From Adlercreutzia sp. ZJ304 (GTDB lineage: Bacteria > Actinomycetota > Coriobacteriia > Coriobacteriales > Eggerthellaceae): a DNA stretch of 64,000 nt. This document shows positions 64,000-64,000 of the stretch, one piece after another. The first letter of the stretch is position 1, and every line of letters starts with the position of its first letter. The stretch covers positions 124,001-188,000 of the forward strand of contig NZ_JAAKEG010000004.1 in the NCBI RefSeq assembly GCF_011039075.1. The letters run 5' to 3'. The notes below the pieces were generated by a model. It did no database searches, had not been told where the DNA came from, and saw only the letters and a program-made list of their open reading frames with translations. A program made the position numbers and the translations under genes.

Positions 64000-64000
64000 A

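Noticed and set aside
1-64000. CRISPR arrays, insertion sequences, prophage or toxin-antitoxin modules
   Set aside because: No regularly spaced repeats, transposase-like frames, phage genes or paired small toxin genes were seen; the gene content is core throughout.

Overview
The window is a dense stretch of bacterial core genome, AT-leaning by eye. It carries 62 protein-coding genes that can be supported. No tRNA, rRNA, CRISPR array or insertion sequence could be recognised. The best guess is an anaerobic actinobacterium of the class Coriobacteriia, near the Eggerthellaceae. This is inference from gene content: RNase Y together with RNase J, indolepyruvate:ferredoxin oxidoreductase, GAAC-N4-GTTC type LexA operators, hrcA-dnaJ behind a CIRCE element, and a MenA-like prenyltransferase for menaquinone. 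The order ftsK ... pgsA-cinA-recA-recX-rny ... miaB-miaA-dapF-hflX / lexA-nrdR also fits actinobacterial synteny. No taxonomic search was possible.

Layout. Positions 12-5600 (+) hold a zinc-ribbon/FHA protein, then a tightly packed cassette (iorA, iorB, ACT regulator, phenylacetate-CoA-ligase-like enzyme, glutamyl-Q tRNA synthetase). Positions 5604-9019 hold small units: menA and a lipoprotein (-), a possible DUF721 protein (+), and a membrane protein, dut and nrdR (-). lexA (+) is divergent from nrdR and shares its stop region with hflX. From 9772 to 45934 nearly everything reads on the minus strand. Read right to left, this comprises lepA, a small membrane protein, dusB, hemW, hrcA, dnaJ, rsmE, mtaB, phoH, ybeY, dgkA, era, a PASTA protein, recO, rpsO, pnp, dapB, dapA, rnj, ftsK, a RodZ-like gene, yajQ, rimO and a pgsA-cinA fusion. 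recA-recX follow, ending at a good terminator, and then rny, a GHKL ATPase gene, spoVS, miaB, miaA, dapF and hflX. rpsT (+) stands alone at 46257. From 46798 to 62973 the minus strand carries holA, comEC, comEA, thiI, rpoZ, gmk and the pyrimidine operon (pyrF, pyrD, pyrK, carB, carA, pyrC, pyrB, pyrR) behind a PyrR-type RNA leader. A truncated radical SAM gene closes the window.

How the genes fit together. There is a SOS/recombination set (lexA, recA, recX, recO) with matching LexA operators. An RNA-decay set includes RNase Y, RNase J, PNPase and YbeY. Three methylthiotransferases, MiaA, DusB, ThiI, RsmE and GluQ-RS serve RNA and ribosome modification. DNA uptake genes (comEA, comEC) and almost the full UMP pathway (pyrE not seen) are also present.

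No obvious new defence system or mobile island is present. The most interesting items are: (1) similar AT-rich elements, with a TGCAAGGTTT-type motif, upstream of both recA and comEA; (2) a GHKL ATPase and SpoVS next to RNase Y; (3) ribosomal protein S20 with an approximately 90-residue Lys/Ala/Glu tail; (4) a PgsA-CinA fusion; (5) an HrcA lacking about 95 residues; (6) a pyr leader that appears to act on translation; (7) a structured gene-free region between lepA and rpsT.
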